The translations under genes and the position numbers were made by a program. This document shows positions 56,375 through 64,000 of a DNA stretch of 64,000 nt, in pieces. The stretch comes from Sporichthyaceae bacterium. Lineage in GTDB: Bacteria; Actinomycetota; Actinomycetes; Sporichthyales; Sporichthyaceae. The notes under the pieces are model-generated. The model saw only the letters and a list, made by a program, of their open reading frames with translations. It was not told the origin of the DNA and did no database searches. Location of the stretch: contig DATASX010000084.1 of assembly GCA_036269075.1 (NCBI GenBank), positions 1-64,000 on the forward strand. Reading direction: 5' to 3'. Every line of letters begins with the position of its first letter. Position 1 is the first letter of the stretch.

Positions 56375-57475
56375 ATGGCATCGCAGGAGTCGGACCTGGC
56401 TGGCCTGCTGACGCGACACCGTGCCGTGCTCGTCGGGTCCGCGATGCTGCGCGGCGATCAGGTGATGATCGACGCCGCCGCGATCGGTCGCGTCCCGCCG
56501 GGGCTGCGGCGGTGGCTCGACGAACCGCTGCCGGCGCGGGCCGGCGTGCATCGCTGGCCGCTCCGCGCGGGCACCGACGTGCGCCGGCTACTGGCCGACG
56601 CCGGGCCGGATCCGCTCGTCGAACCGGTGCACCTGCTGCGAGCCGCGCCGCGGTGGCGCAGCGGTCCGGCTCGGCCGCCGGTGCTGGTCCGCGAAGCCGC
56701 GCCGGCGCCGGAGCCGGCCGACCCGTCGGCGCCGCCGGTCACCGTCGCGGTGCTCGACACCGGCGTCGCGGCCCATCCGTGGTTCGTTCACCGGCCGTGG
56801 TTCGCGCAGGTGACGGACGATCAGTTCGAGGTGCTGGACGCGAATCACGACGGCCGGCTGGACTCGGTGGCCGGGCACGGGACCTTCGTTGCCGGGGTCG
56901 TCCAACAGCACGCGCCGTCGGCCCGGCTGCGGATCCGCCGGGTGCTGCACACCGACGGCATCTGCGACGAAGTCGATCTCATCGAGGCGCTCGGCGAGCT
57001 GGCGGAGGACCCGGAGCCGGCCGAGATCGTCAATCTGTCCTTCGGCGGGCACAGCCAAGACGACCGGGTCTCGCGGTTGCTGGACCGGGCAGTGCGCCGG
57101 TTGACCGACAACAGCGTGGTGGTGGCCGCCGCCGGCAACTCCGGCACGCAACGGCCGTTCTGGCCGGCCGCGTTGCCCGACGTGATCGCGGTCGGGGCGT
57201 TGGACGTGGCCGGGTCCGCGCCGGCGGAGTTCTCGAACCGGGGCGCCTGGGTCGATGCCTGGGCGGTCGGCGCGGACGTACTCGGCGCGTTCGTCGCCTC
57301 GGCCCGGCAGTTGCCGGCGCCGGTCGAGCCGGCCGGCTGCTTCGCCCGCTGGAGCGGTACCTCGTTCGCGGCGCCGTTGGTCGCCGGGCGCATCGCCGCG
57401 CTCGCGGGCCGGGGTGTCCCCGTCCGGGCCGCGGCCGAGGAAGTGGTCGGGACCGCGGTCGGGCGATCGGCGTGA
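56375..57475 (+). CDS. Intracellular subtilisin-like (S8) serine protease
   Basis: A 366-residue protein with no signal peptide. An N-terminal region of about 120 residues (unknown fold) precedes the S8 peptidase core. The catalytic triad is present: Asp128 in VAVLDTGV, His168 in GHGTFVAGVV, Ser330 in WSGTSFAAPLVAG, with oxyanion Asn255 in AAAGNSG. The ATG at 56375 follows GGGAGG by nine bases. It is the first gene of a four-gene overlapping operon and its stop overlaps the sigma gene start (GTGA). Absence of an export signal suggests action on cytoplasmic proteins. Substrate unknown. Confidence 0.88.
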   Translation: MASQESDLAGLLTRHRAVLVGSAMLRGDQVMIDAAAIGRVPPGLRRWLDEPLPARAGVHRWPLRAGTDVRRLLADAGPDPLVEPVHLLRAAPRWRSGPARPPVLVREAAPAPEPADPSAPPVTVAVLDTGVAAHPWFVHRPWFAQVTDDQFEVLDANHDGRLDSVAGHGTFVAGVVQQHAPSARLRIRRVLHTDGICDEVDLIEALGELAEDPEPAEIVNLSFGGHSQDDRVSRLLDRAVRRLTDNSVVVAAAGNSGTQRPFWPAALPDVIAVGALDVAGSAPAEFSNRGAWVDAWAVGADVLGAFVASARQLPAPVEPAGCFARWSGTSFAAPLVAGRIAALAGRGVPVRAAAEEVVGTAVGRSA

Positions 57476-58053
57476 CACCGGCCTGGGTTGCGACCGCGTC
57501 GGTCGGGGAACTCGTCGCGGCGGCAGGCGGCGGCGAACGGGTCGCATGGGACGAACTGGTGCGCCGGCATGCCGCACTGGTGTGGGCGGTGGCCCGGACG
57601 CACCGGCTCGGTCCGGCCGATGCCGCTGATGTTTCGCAGACCGTCTGGCTGCGGCTGGTCGAGAACCTCGGCTCGCTGCGCGACCCCGACGCGCTGCCGG
57701 GCTGGCTGCGGACCACGACCCGCAACGAGTGCCTGCGGGTGATCCGCCGCGGCGGCCGCGAGGTGCACCAGGCCGAGGTGGGAACTGACATCACCTCACC
57801 TGACGCTCCATCACCGGAACACCTGCTGCTCGCCGAGGAGCGCGACCGCCAACTGTGGGGGGCCTTGCGCGGGTTGTCGCGCCGGTGTCAGGACCTGCTT
57901 CGAGTTCTCGCCTACTCCCCCGACGCCGGCTACGCCGAAATCTCCCGCTCGCTGGGCCTGCCGGTCGGGAGCATCGGTCCGAGCCGCGCGCGGTGCCTGG
58001 CCAATCTGCGTCGCAGGCTGGAGCAGACCGACCGACTGCCGGCCGGTGGGTGA
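57472..58053 (+). CDS. ECF-type sigma factor
   Basis: A 193-residue sigma factor. Region 2 includes WDELVRRHAALVWAVARTHR, DVSQTVWLRLVENLGSLRDP and PGWLRTTTRNECLRVIRRG. Region 4 is about 125-185 (LSRRCQDLLRVLAYSPDAGY, LPVGSIGPSRARCLANLRRR). The linker carries an acidic stretch. There is no obvious extra C-terminal domain. It overlaps the protease gene by four bases and the next gene by eight. The operon contains no classical zinc-binding anti-sigma gene, so its control is unclear. Confidence 0.92.
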   Translation: MTPAWVATASVGELVAAAGGGERVAWDELVRRHAALVWAVARTHRLGPADAADVSQTVWLRLVENLGSLRDPDALPGWLRTTTRNECLRVIRRGGREVHQAEVGTDITSPDAPSPEHLLLAEERDRQLWGALRGLSRRCQDLLRVLAYSPDAGYAEISRSLGLPVGSIGPSRARCLANLRRRLEQTDRLPAGG

Positions 58054-58492
58054 GGCCGTGGAACGAGAGCTGGTCGACCGACTGCGGGCCCTGCACGACG
58101 CGGTGGACCCGGTGCCGCAACCCGTGGTCGCTGCCGCACATGCCGCGTTCGAGTGGCGCAACGTGGACGCCGAACTTGCCGCGCTCACCTCCGACACGCT
58201 CCCGGCGCAGGCCGGCATGCGCTCGACCGGGCAGGCGCGTCTGCTGGTCTTCGCCGGCCCCCGGGGCGGTGCGGAGGTCGAGGTCGTCCCGATCGGTCGA
58301 CGGCACCGCCTGGTCGGGCAACTGCTGCCGATCCGGGCGAGCGAGGTGGTCGTCGAACTGTTCGACGACAGGCGCGCCGCCTCGACCGATGCAGTGGGCT
58401 GCTTCCGGTTCGAGGACCTGCCGCCCGGACCGCTGCGGTTGCGATGGACGACGGCCGACGGCCCGGTGGTGACCGGTTGGGTGTCGATCTGA
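58046..58492 (+). CDS. Small two-part protein between sigma factor and CHAT protease
   Basis: A 148-residue protein with no transmembrane segment. Residues about 1-50 are helical (VERELVDRLRALHDAVDPVP, AFEWRNVDAELAALTSD). Residues about 60-148 look beta-rich (EVEVVPIGRRHRLVGQLLPI, VGCFRFEDLPPGPLRLRW), like a carboxypeptidase-regulatory or Ig-type sandwich. I recall similar proteins between a sigma factor and a CHAT protein in other actinobacteria, but no described function. It overlaps both neighbours. Candidate roles are anti-sigma factor or substrate of one of the proteases; this is inference. GTG start at 58046; a GTG at 58058 is also possible. Confidence 0.75.
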   Translation: MGEAVERELVDRLRALHDAVDPVPQPVVAAAHAAFEWRNVDAELAALTSDTLPAQAGMRSTGQARLLVFAGPRGGAEVEVVPIGRRHRLVGQLLPIRASEVVVELFDDRRAASTDAVGCFRFEDLPPGPLRLRWTTADGPVVTGWVSI

Positions 58493-61071
58493 CGTCCGGC
58501 CAGTCCGCGGCGCACGCAGCGCTGCAACTGGTGCTCGTCGACCCGAGCGCCGCGCTGGCCGCGGCCGAGGCGGTGCTGGCGCGCGACGTCGAACCCGCGG
58601 AACGAGCCTTGGCCCTGCGGGCCGCCGGGCAGGCGTGCGCCGAGACCGGGCGCACCACTGCCGCGGTGGGGCATCTGCGGGCCGCGGTGGCACTATCCGG
58701 CCGTCATGGTCTGGTCGCCGACGAGACTGCCGGGCGGATCAGCCTGTCCGGGGCACTCGCGGCTCGGGGTCGGGTCGCCGCAGGCCTGCGTGAGCTCGAC
58801 CAGGCCCCGTCGATCGGCGGCCGCCCCACAGCGCAGGTCGTCGCCCAACGTGGGTTCCTACTGGCCCGCGCGGGCCGGGAACGCGAGGCGCTCGAGTGCT
58901 GGCGCGACGCACTGCCCGGGCTGCGGCGGCTGGGCGATCAGAGGTTCGAGGCGATCCTGCTGCTGAACCGAGGTGCGCAGCTCGCCGAGCGCGGCGAGCT
59001 CGTCGCCGCCGAACGCGACCTGCGGCGCTGCGCGGCAGTCGCCGAAGCGGCCGGCCTCGGGCAGTTGGTCGCCGACGCACAGAACAACCTGGGGTACGTC
59101 GCCGCGCTGGCCGGGGACCTGCCCGTGGCTTTCGCCGCGTTCGACGCCGCGCAGGCCGTCCCGGGGATCGCCGCGGCACAGCTGATCGCCACCCGGCTGG
59201 ACCGGGCGCGGGTCTTGCTGTGCGCGCGGATGGCCTCAGATGCGACCGTCGAGATCGAACGGACGCTGCCGTTGCTGGAGCAGTCCGGACGCGACCTGGA
59301 GCGGGCCGATGCGGAGCTGCTGTTGGCCGAGGCCGCGCTGGCGGCGGGTGAGCCTGAGTTGGCCCGCAGATCCGCAGCCGCCGCCTGCGTCCGGATGCGG
59401 GCCCAGCGGCGCACCGGCTGGGCGGCGTTGGCCGGGCACCTCGAGCTGCGCGCCCGGTTCGCCGCCGGGGAGCGCGGTGCCGCGTTGGCCACGGCGGCCC
59501 GGCGTGACGTCGCCCGGTGCGAACGCGTCGGCTGGCGTCAGGCGGCGGTGGAGTCGCGCGTGCTGTGGGCCACCTTGCTGCTGGAGGCGGGTGCCCCGAG
59601 CCGGGCCGCCGCGGTGCTGGATCCGGCCTGCACGGCGACCGGACGTGGCCCGACCGGGTTGCGGGTGGTGGCCTGGCATGCCGTCGCGCTGCGCGCCGAG
59701 GCACTCGGCGACCGGGCCGCCGCGCTGCGGGCCGCTCGGGCTGGGCTGCGGCTGTCGCGGGCGCAGGTCGCAGCTTGCGGGGCCGAGGATCTGCGGGCCC
59801 ACGCTGCCGATCACGGCTCCGAATTGGCCGGGATCGGGTTGCGCCTGACGCTGGACCGAGGCGACGCCGCCGGCGTCCTGCGCTGGTCCGAGGCGCATCG
59901 GGCGACGGCACTGCTGCTCCCGCCGGTCCGGCCGCCGCGCGATCCCGCTACAGCCGCGGACCTGGCCGCGCTGCGGGCGAACAGCGCTGCCCTGGCCGAG
60001 CGGATCGCGGCCGGCCAGGACAGCCGGGCGGCGGCCCGGAACTGCGATCAGCTCCGGGCCGTGATCACCGCCCGCTTGCGGCGCGACCCGGGCGGCAGCG
60101 CGGCTGTGGAGGAGTTGGACCTGGCCGCGTTGACCACGACCGTCGGCGGGCGGGCACTGATCTCGTTCCTGCGGTCGCAGGGTCGGTGCCACGCCGTCTC
60201 TCTGGTGGCTGGGCGGTGTCGGTTGCGCGACCTGGGTGCCTTCGCCGATGTCCTCGGGCTGCTGGAGACGGCGCGATTCGCGTTGCTGCGCACCGCCGGG
60301 GGGCGTCGCGGCAACTGGGCGCAGGCACGTCGCGCGGCATTGGAACACGCGGTCGGCGGCCTGGATCGCTTGCTGTGCAAGGCATTTCCGGAGGTGGACG
60401 GCCGCGATCTGGTCCTGGTGCCGACAGGCGACCTGTTCCGGATGCCGTGGAGCCTGCTGCCGTCGTGGCGGGGGCGGTCGATCGTGGTCGCGCCGTCGGC
60501 ACGGACGTGGCTGCGCGCGGCGGCCGGTCCGCGGCGCCGAAGGCGCGGAGTGCTGCTGGCCGGCGGCCCCGACCTGTCGGGCGCGACTGCGGAAGTGGCC
60601 GCGCTGCGGGGTCTGCATCCGGACGCCACCGTGCTGGTCGGCGCCGACGCGACCGCCGCCGCGGTGCTCCGTGGCCTGGCCGGGGCGGAACTGGCGCACC
60701 TGGCCTGCCACGGCGAGTTCCGCGACGAGAACCCGTTGTTCTCCAGCCTGGATCTGGCCGATGGACCACTGGTCGTCCACGAGTTGAGCGGGTTGCGTCG
60801 AGCGCCGCGGACCCTGGTGCTGTCGGCGTGCGACTCGGCCCGGTGCGCGGTGCGGCCCGGCGATGAACTGCTCGGGCTCACGGCGGCGCTGCTCGCGACC
60901 GGCACCCGCACCGTGGTCGCCGCGGTGAGCCCGGTCGACGACGCCGCGACCGTCGAACTCATGATCCACCTGCACCGGGGGCTGCGGGCCGGTGTGCGGG
61001 CCGGGCAGGCCCTGGCCGATGCAGCGGCAGCCACCGGCGTGTACGGATTCGTCTGCCTGGGCGCGGACTGA
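58477..61071 (+). CDS. TPR-CHAT caspase-like protease
   Basis: An 864-residue protein. Residues about 10-470 are helical repeats of TPR type (NNLGYVAALAGDLPVAFAAF, AELLLAEAALAAGEPELARR). The C-terminal part is a CHAT domain with catalytic His745 in HLACHGEF and Cys785 in LVLSACDSA, plus FRMPWSLLPSW and DELLGLTAALLATGTRTVVA. Both catalytic residues are present, so it should be an active cysteine protease. The TTG start has GGTGGTG upstream and overlaps the previous gene by 16 bases; start choice is tentative. CHAT proteases act in bacterial immunity (type III-E CRISPR, gasdermin systems); no CRISPR or gasdermin gene is present here. Confidence 0.88.
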   Translation: MGVDLTSGQSAAHAALQLVLVDPSAALAAAEAVLARDVEPAERALALRAAGQACAETGRTTAAVGHLRAAVALSGRHGLVADETAGRISLSGALAARGRVAAGLRELDQAPSIGGRPTAQVVAQRGFLLARAGREREALECWRDALPGLRRLGDQRFEAILLLNRGAQLAERGELVAAERDLRRCAAVAEAAGLGQLVADAQNNLGYVAALAGDLPVAFAAFDAAQAVPGIAAAQLIATRLDRARVLLCARMASDATVEIERTLPLLEQSGRDLERADAELLLAEAALAAGEPELARRSAAAACVRMRAQRRTGWAALAGHLELRARFAAGERGAALATAARRDVARCERVGWRQAAVESRVLWATLLLEAGAPSRAAAVLDPACTATGRGPTGLRVVAWHAVALRAEALGDRAAALRAARAGLRLSRAQVAACGAEDLRAHAADHGSELAGIGLRLTLDRGDAAGVLRWSEAHRATALLLPPVRPPRDPATAADLAALRANSAALAERIAAGQDSRAAARNCDQLRAVITARLRRDPGGSAAVEELDLAALTTTVGGRALISFLRSQGRCHAVSLVAGRCRLRDLGAFADVLGLLETARFALLRTAGGRRGNWAQARRAALEHAVGGLDRLLCKAFPEVDGRDLVLVPTGDLFRMPWSLLPSWRGRSIVVAPSARTWLRAAAGPRRRRRGVLLAGGPDLSGATAEVAALRGLHPDATVLVGADATAAAVLRGLAGAELAHLACHGEFRDENPLFSSLDLADGPLVVHELSGLRRAPRTLVLSACDSARCAVRPGDELLGLTAALLATGTRTVVAAVSPVDDAATVELMIHLHRGLRAGVRAGQALADAAAATGVYGFVCLGAD

Positions 61072-61083
61072 CGCCCACCACCC

Positions 61084-61146
61084 CATCTTCTGCCGTGTCG
61101 CGCGCCCTTCCGCGTCGCGGAAGGGCGCGCGACACGGCAGAAGATG
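61084..61146. repeat. Palindromic repeat copy C / terminator
   Basis: Two perfectly complementary 31-base arms (61084-61114 and 61116-61146) around a single central base. It starts 13 bases after the CHAT gene stop and lies before the convergent sulfurtransferase gene. The arm contains CTTCTGCCGTGTCGCGCGCC. It shares its arm sequence almost exactly with copy A inside cobN. Confidence 0.85.
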
Positions 61147-61172
61147 AGATTGGGGCCGGCCGGTCGGGGCGC

Positions 61173-62000
61173 TCAGTCGGTCGAGGCGGGGCGCTCCTGG
61201 GCAGACCATTCGCTCCAGGAGCCGACGTAGAGTGCCGGGGTCGGCAGGCCGGCGGTGTCCATCGCCAGGATCGTGTGACAGGCCGTCACACCCGAGCCGC
61301 AGTAGACGCCGACCGGCTTGCGCCTCACCCCTAGACCTCGGAAACGCTGCGTCAGTTCCTTTGCAGGCAGCCAGTTCCCGGCGGCGTCGACGTTCTCCAC
61401 GGTCGGCGCGCTCACCGCGCCGGCGATGTGTCCACGCACCAGGTCGGCCGGATCCTCGCCGCGATAGCGCGCGGCGGACCGGGCATCGAGCAGCAGACCT
61501 TTCTTCGCCAGCGTCGCAGCGCCGTCGGCGTCCAGCACCGGCAGCGCCCCGGCCGCCGCCAGGAAGTTGCCCGGCTCCACCGGGTCCGGCTCACCCTTGG
61601 CCACCGGGAACTTCGCCGCCCGCCACCCGGCGAAGCCGCCGTCGAGCACGCGGACGTCCCGGTGCCCGAAGTAGCGCAGACACCACCAGGCGCGTCCGGC
61701 AGCCAGCCCCGAGTCCAAGTCGTGCACGACCACCGGACGGGACTTGCGCACCCCGTGGGCGCGCATCGCCGCGGTGAACACTCGGGCGCTCGGCAACGGG
61801 TGGCCGCCGCCCCTGGCCCCGCCCGCCGGGGCCGACAGTTCGGTGTCCAGGTCCACGAACCGGGCGCCGGGGATGTGACCGCTGCGGTACCCGGCGCGGT
61901 CGGGCGGCCCGGGGATCGGCCAGCGGACGTCGAGCACCACGGGTGGCCGCGGCCCGGCCAACGCTTCGGCCAACTCGCCCGGGGTGATCAACGACGACAT
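61173..62000 (-). CDS. sseA: Sulfurtransferase of the thiosulfate/3-mercaptopyruvate type
   Basis: A 275-residue protein of two rhodanese domains. The C-terminal one has the active-site loop YCGSGVTACHT with its catalytic Cys near residue 234, while the N-terminal one has Asp in place of Cys (VVVHDLDSGLAAGRAWW) and is structural, as usual. It transfers sulfane sulfur to thiols or cyanide. AGGAG lies five bases before the ATG at 62000. It belongs to a conserved actinobacterial run near sepH. Confidence 0.93.
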   Translation of the reverse strand: MSSLITPGELAEALAGPRPPVVLDVRWPIPGPPDRAGYRSGHIPGARFVDLDTELSAPAGGARGGGHPLPSARVFTAAMRAHGVRKSRPVVVHDLDSGLAAGRAWWCLRYFGHRDVRVLDGGFAGWRAAKFPVAKGEPDPVEPGNFLAAAGALPVLDADGAATLAKKGLLLDARSAARYRGEDPADLVRGHIAGAVSAPTVENVDAAGNWLPAKELTQRFRGLGVRRKPVGVYCGSGVTACHTILAMDTAGLPTPALYVGSWSEWSAQERPASTD

Positions 62001-62023
62001 GGCGGCTCCTGACTGTTCGGACC

Positions 62024-63157
62024 TCAGCCGAGGGCGCACAACAACGGCACGTACTGCTCGACCGCGGTCAGGCCGCCGTGCATGCCGATCAGCTTGGCCA
62101 TGATCGGTTCGGCGGTGTTGGCCATCACCGCGCCGGCGCCCAGCGGAACGGCCAGGACGTCGCCGATCACCGCCTCGCGACCGGCGTCCAGCACGCCGAA
62201 CCAGCCTGCCGCGACCGCCTCATCGCGTGCGCACACCAACCAGTCCGGGCCGAGCGCCTCCCGCCAGGTGGCCAGCACGTCCGCCGCCGCACCCGGCACG
62301 GTGTGCACGTACCGGGCCCGCGGTTCGCCGGCCAGCAACTCGACCCCGGCGAGCAGTTCCGGCCGCTGATCGACGTCGACCTGCTCGTCCTTGGGTACGT
62401 CGAGCATCCCGTGGTCGGCGGTGACCAGCAGCGCATCGCCAGGCCGCAGCCCGCTGACGATCTGCTCGACGATCCGGTCGACGTGCTCCAACTGGAAGCC
62501 CCAGGCAGCCGACTCGCAGCCCTCCCGGTGGCCCGTGGCGTCGAGGTCGCCGTGGTAGGCGTAGACCAGCGCAGGCTCCCCCGGCGCGCCGGACCCCAGC
62601 GCCCGCAGGGTCCCGGCCGCCAGCTCCCCCGGCGACTCCGCGCCCCACGACACCGCCCCGCGGAACGCCGCCGTGTTCAAGCCACTGCCCCGAAACCGCC
62701 GCGGGCCCACCGACTTGACCATGACGCCGGCCGCGGTGGCCCGCTCGAACGCGGTGGCATGCGGCTGCCAGGCGATCGGGTCGACAACGGCTGCGTCCCA
62801 ATGCAGGGCCGACAGCAGTTCGCCGTCTGGGCGGCGCATGGTCAGTCCGAGAACCCCGTGCGCACCGGGCGGCAGCCCGGTTCCCAGGGAGGTCAGCGAG
62901 GTGGCGGTGGTCGTCGGGAACCCGGCGGCCAACCGACCGCCCTTCACGTCCGCGGCCAACGAGGTCAGGCAGGGCGCCCGGTCGGCGTGGGTCGCCAGCA
63001 GGTCCGCGCCCAGACCATCGACCAGCAGCACCGCAATGCGACGCGGCAGGTGCAGCCCGAGCACGTCCTTCTCACCGGGCACACCGAGGTTCGCGAGCAC
63101 GGCGGGCATCAGGTCGGCCAGAGTCCGGCGCCCGTAGGGCGGCGCGACGATCGTCAT
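62024..63157 (-). CDS. Alkaline-phosphatase-superfamily nucleotide pyrophosphatase/phosphodiesterase
   Basis: A 377-residue metal-dependent phosphodiesterase. AVLLVDGLGADLL holds the first metal Asp and FPTTTATSLTSLGTGLPPGA contains the nucleophilic Thr. HGDLDATGHREG and TADHGMLDVP supply the remaining metal ligands. No signal peptide, so it acts in the cytoplasm. The ATG overlaps the DUF5998 gene stop (TGATG). Substrate unknown. It lies 23 bases upstream of the sulfurtransferase gene, likely in one operon. Confidence 0.9.
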   Translation of the reverse strand: MTIVAPPYGRRTLADLMPAVLANLGVPGEKDVLGLHLPRRIAVLLVDGLGADLLATHADRAPCLTSLAADVKGGRLAAGFPTTTATSLTSLGTGLPPGAHGVLGLTMRRPDGELLSALHWDAAVVDPIAWQPHATAFERATAAGVMVKSVGPRRFRGSGLNTAAFRGAVSWGAESPGELAAGTLRALGSGAPGEPALVYAYHGDLDATGHREGCESAAWGFQLEHVDRIVEQIVSGLRPGDALLVTADHGMLDVPKDEQVDVDQRPELLAGVELLAGEPRARYVHTVPGAAADVLATWREALGPDWLVCARDEAVAAGWFGVLDAGREAVIGDVLAVPLGAGAVMANTAEPIMAKLIGMHGGLTAVEQYVPLLCALG

Positions 63158-63735
63158 CAGCCGGAGCCGATGGCTGCTGACAGGAACCCGGCGAAGGCCA
63201 GCAGTTCGGCGACCGCGGCCCGCCCGTCGCCGGCTTCGGAGACCCGCAGCGAGAGGTCGTCGGCGGTGGCAGTACCGGTGTAGCCGTGGTCGAGTTCGCA
63301 ATTGGCGTCGCCGCACGCGGCCGGTTCGAGGTCGAGTCGACTGACCGCGCCCCAGCCCACCGTGAGCACGACCGCGCTGGGCAGTGCACCGACCACGTGC
63401 GCGGCCGGGTCGGCGACCGTGCGGCTGACCACCACGGTGCCGACCTTCCGCAGCGCAACGCACTCGGTGGAGGTGGTGGCGTAGGCGGTCGGGTTGTCGT
63501 CGTCGGCGCCGTGCTCGTCGGTGTGCCCGACGATCAGCCGGGTCGGGGTGAGCGCCAGCACGGTCACATGGCGGCGGACCTCCTCGGAGTCCAGCGTGGT
63601 CTCCTGGTTGACCAGGTAGGCCAGCAGCGCCTCCTTCCCGACGGCGGCGTCGATGCCCTCGCCGACCAGTTCGGGGTAGTAGCCGCTGCGCTGGATCGCC
63701 CGCCACATTTCGCGCGCGACGCTGGTGTCCACCAA
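63157..63735 (-). CDS. DUF5998-family protein
   Basis: A 192-residue protein of the actinobacterial DUF5998 family: WRAIQRSGYYPELVGEGIDA, LVNQETTLDSEEVRRHVTV and GWGAVSRLDLEPAACGDANC are typical. A Cys pair in ACGDANCELDHGYTG could bind metal. I take the TTG at 63735 (GGAG eight bases upstream); a GTG at 63732 is possible. It is divergent from psuG. Function unknown. Confidence 0.85.
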   Translation of the reverse strand: MVDTSVAREMWRAIQRSGYYPELVGEGIDAAVGKEALLAYLVNQETTLDSEEVRRHVTVLALTPTRLIVGHTDEHGADDDNPTAYATTSTECVALRKVGTVVVSRTVADPAAHVVGALPSAVVLTVGWGAVSRLDLEPAACGDANCELDHGYTGTATADDLSLRVSEAGDGRAAVAELLAFAGFLSAAIGSG

Positions 63736-63867
63736 GGCATGCTCTCCGTTCCGGACCGCAGAGCAGGACCCGCCGTTAGCGGCGGGTTCCGGCCCTGACC
63801 CCGGAATCCTTCCACCGACGGGCGGCCCGCCGCGCACGGCCGCTCCCGCTGTGGACAAGAACGCCGT

Positions 63868-63879
63868 TACGGTGCCGCC
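63868..63879 (+). promoter_or_regulatory. Leaderless -10 element of psuG
   Basis: TACGGT occupies exactly -12 to -7 relative to the GTG at 63880, with no ribosome site between. Confidence 0.5.
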
Positions 63880-64000
63880 GTGGAGCACACGACGATCGCC
63901 CCGGAGGTCGCCGCCGCGCTGGCTGCCGGCGGGCCGGTGGTGGCCCTGGAGAGCACGATCATCACGCACGGCCTACCGCGGCCGGACAACCTCGCGCTGG
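63880..64000 (+). CDS. psuG: Pseudouridine-5'-phosphate glycosidase PsuG, N-terminal part
   Basis: Only the first 40 residues are in the window. [18 protein letters not shown] is the highly conserved N-terminal block of PsuG, which splits pseudouridine 5'-phosphate into uracil and ribose 5-phosphate, with Glu in ALEST near the active site. The start is GTG behind a leaderless-type -10. The gene continues beyond the window, so fusion to a PfkB-type kinase cannot be judged. Confidence 0.85.
   Translation, partial: MEHTTIAPEVAAALAAGGPVVALESTIITHGLPRPDNLAL

Noticed and set aside
56375-61071. Type III-E CRISPR (Craspase) locus
   Set aside because: There is no repeat array, no gRAMP/Cas7-11-like gene and no Cas1/Cas2 anywhere in the window; only the protease-sigma similarity remains.

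Overview
The window is a 64 kb stretch of a very GC-rich actinobacterial chromosome. Start codons are often GTG or TTG, genes are tightly packed with ATGA/GTGA stop-start overlaps, and several genes appear to be transcribed without a leader. Gene content and order (hemE, DUF3000, WhiI-like regulator, RNase D, dxs; then the TrkA pair, DUF3159, OB-fold, DUF3710, dut, DUF3093, DUF4193, suhB-like, hemH, sepH) match, from memory, the shared core order of Streptomyces, Frankia and Mycobacterium. A WhiI-like regulator and SepH suggest a filamentous, possibly sporulating member. I cannot name the genus from sequence alone.

Layout. 1-6.3 kb: a tiny hydrophobic protein gene and a giant single-chain biotin-dependent acyl-CoA carboxylase. 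6.4-19.6 kb: the aerobic cobalamin (B12) block, with cobF, cobL-cobM-cobK on the plus strand, cobG-cobH-cobIJ on the minus strand and cobN. Together these cover precorrin-2 to hydrogenobyrinate plus the large cobalt-chelatase subunit. The block is interrupted by a PPOX-type flavoprotein, a frame-shifted YbjQ pseudogene and an NmrA-like protein with a Gln/Pro-rich tail. 19.6-23 kb: a methyltransferase, tsaD and a TerC-like membrane protein. 23.1-29 kb: late heme genes of the coproporphyrin route (hemQ, coproporphyrinogen oxidase, hemE), with two envelope proteins between them. 29-38 kb: zinc-ribbon protein, DUF3000, WhiI-like regulator, RNase D, dxs, a lipoprotein and aconitase. 38.4-42.8 kb: ergothioneine genes egtABCD. 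42.8-52.8 kb: RNA methyltransferase, two TrkA-like proteins, the dut operon, DUF3093/4235/4193 proteins, an inositol-monophosphatase-type enzyme, ferrochelatase and sepH. 52.8-61.1 kb: an accessory segment with a glycoside-hydrolase-like protein, kynureninase and a four-gene overlapping operon (subtilase, ECF sigma factor, small beta-rich protein, TPR-CHAT protease). 61.2-64 kb: sulfurtransferase, phosphodiesterase, DUF5998 protein and the start of psuG.

The most interesting element is the 56.4-61.1 kb operon. Two predicted proteases of different clans (subtilisin-type and caspase-like CHAT, both with intact catalytic residues) are translationally coupled to a sigma factor and a small protein of unknown function. 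This resembles the TPR-CHAT/Csx30/RpoE logic of type III-E CRISPR systems, but with no CRISPR array or RNA-guided effector nearby. Second, a family of long perfect or near-perfect palindromes with related arms occurs three times, once inside cobN. No rRNA, tRNA, CRISPR array, insertion sequence or B12 riboswitch was seen.
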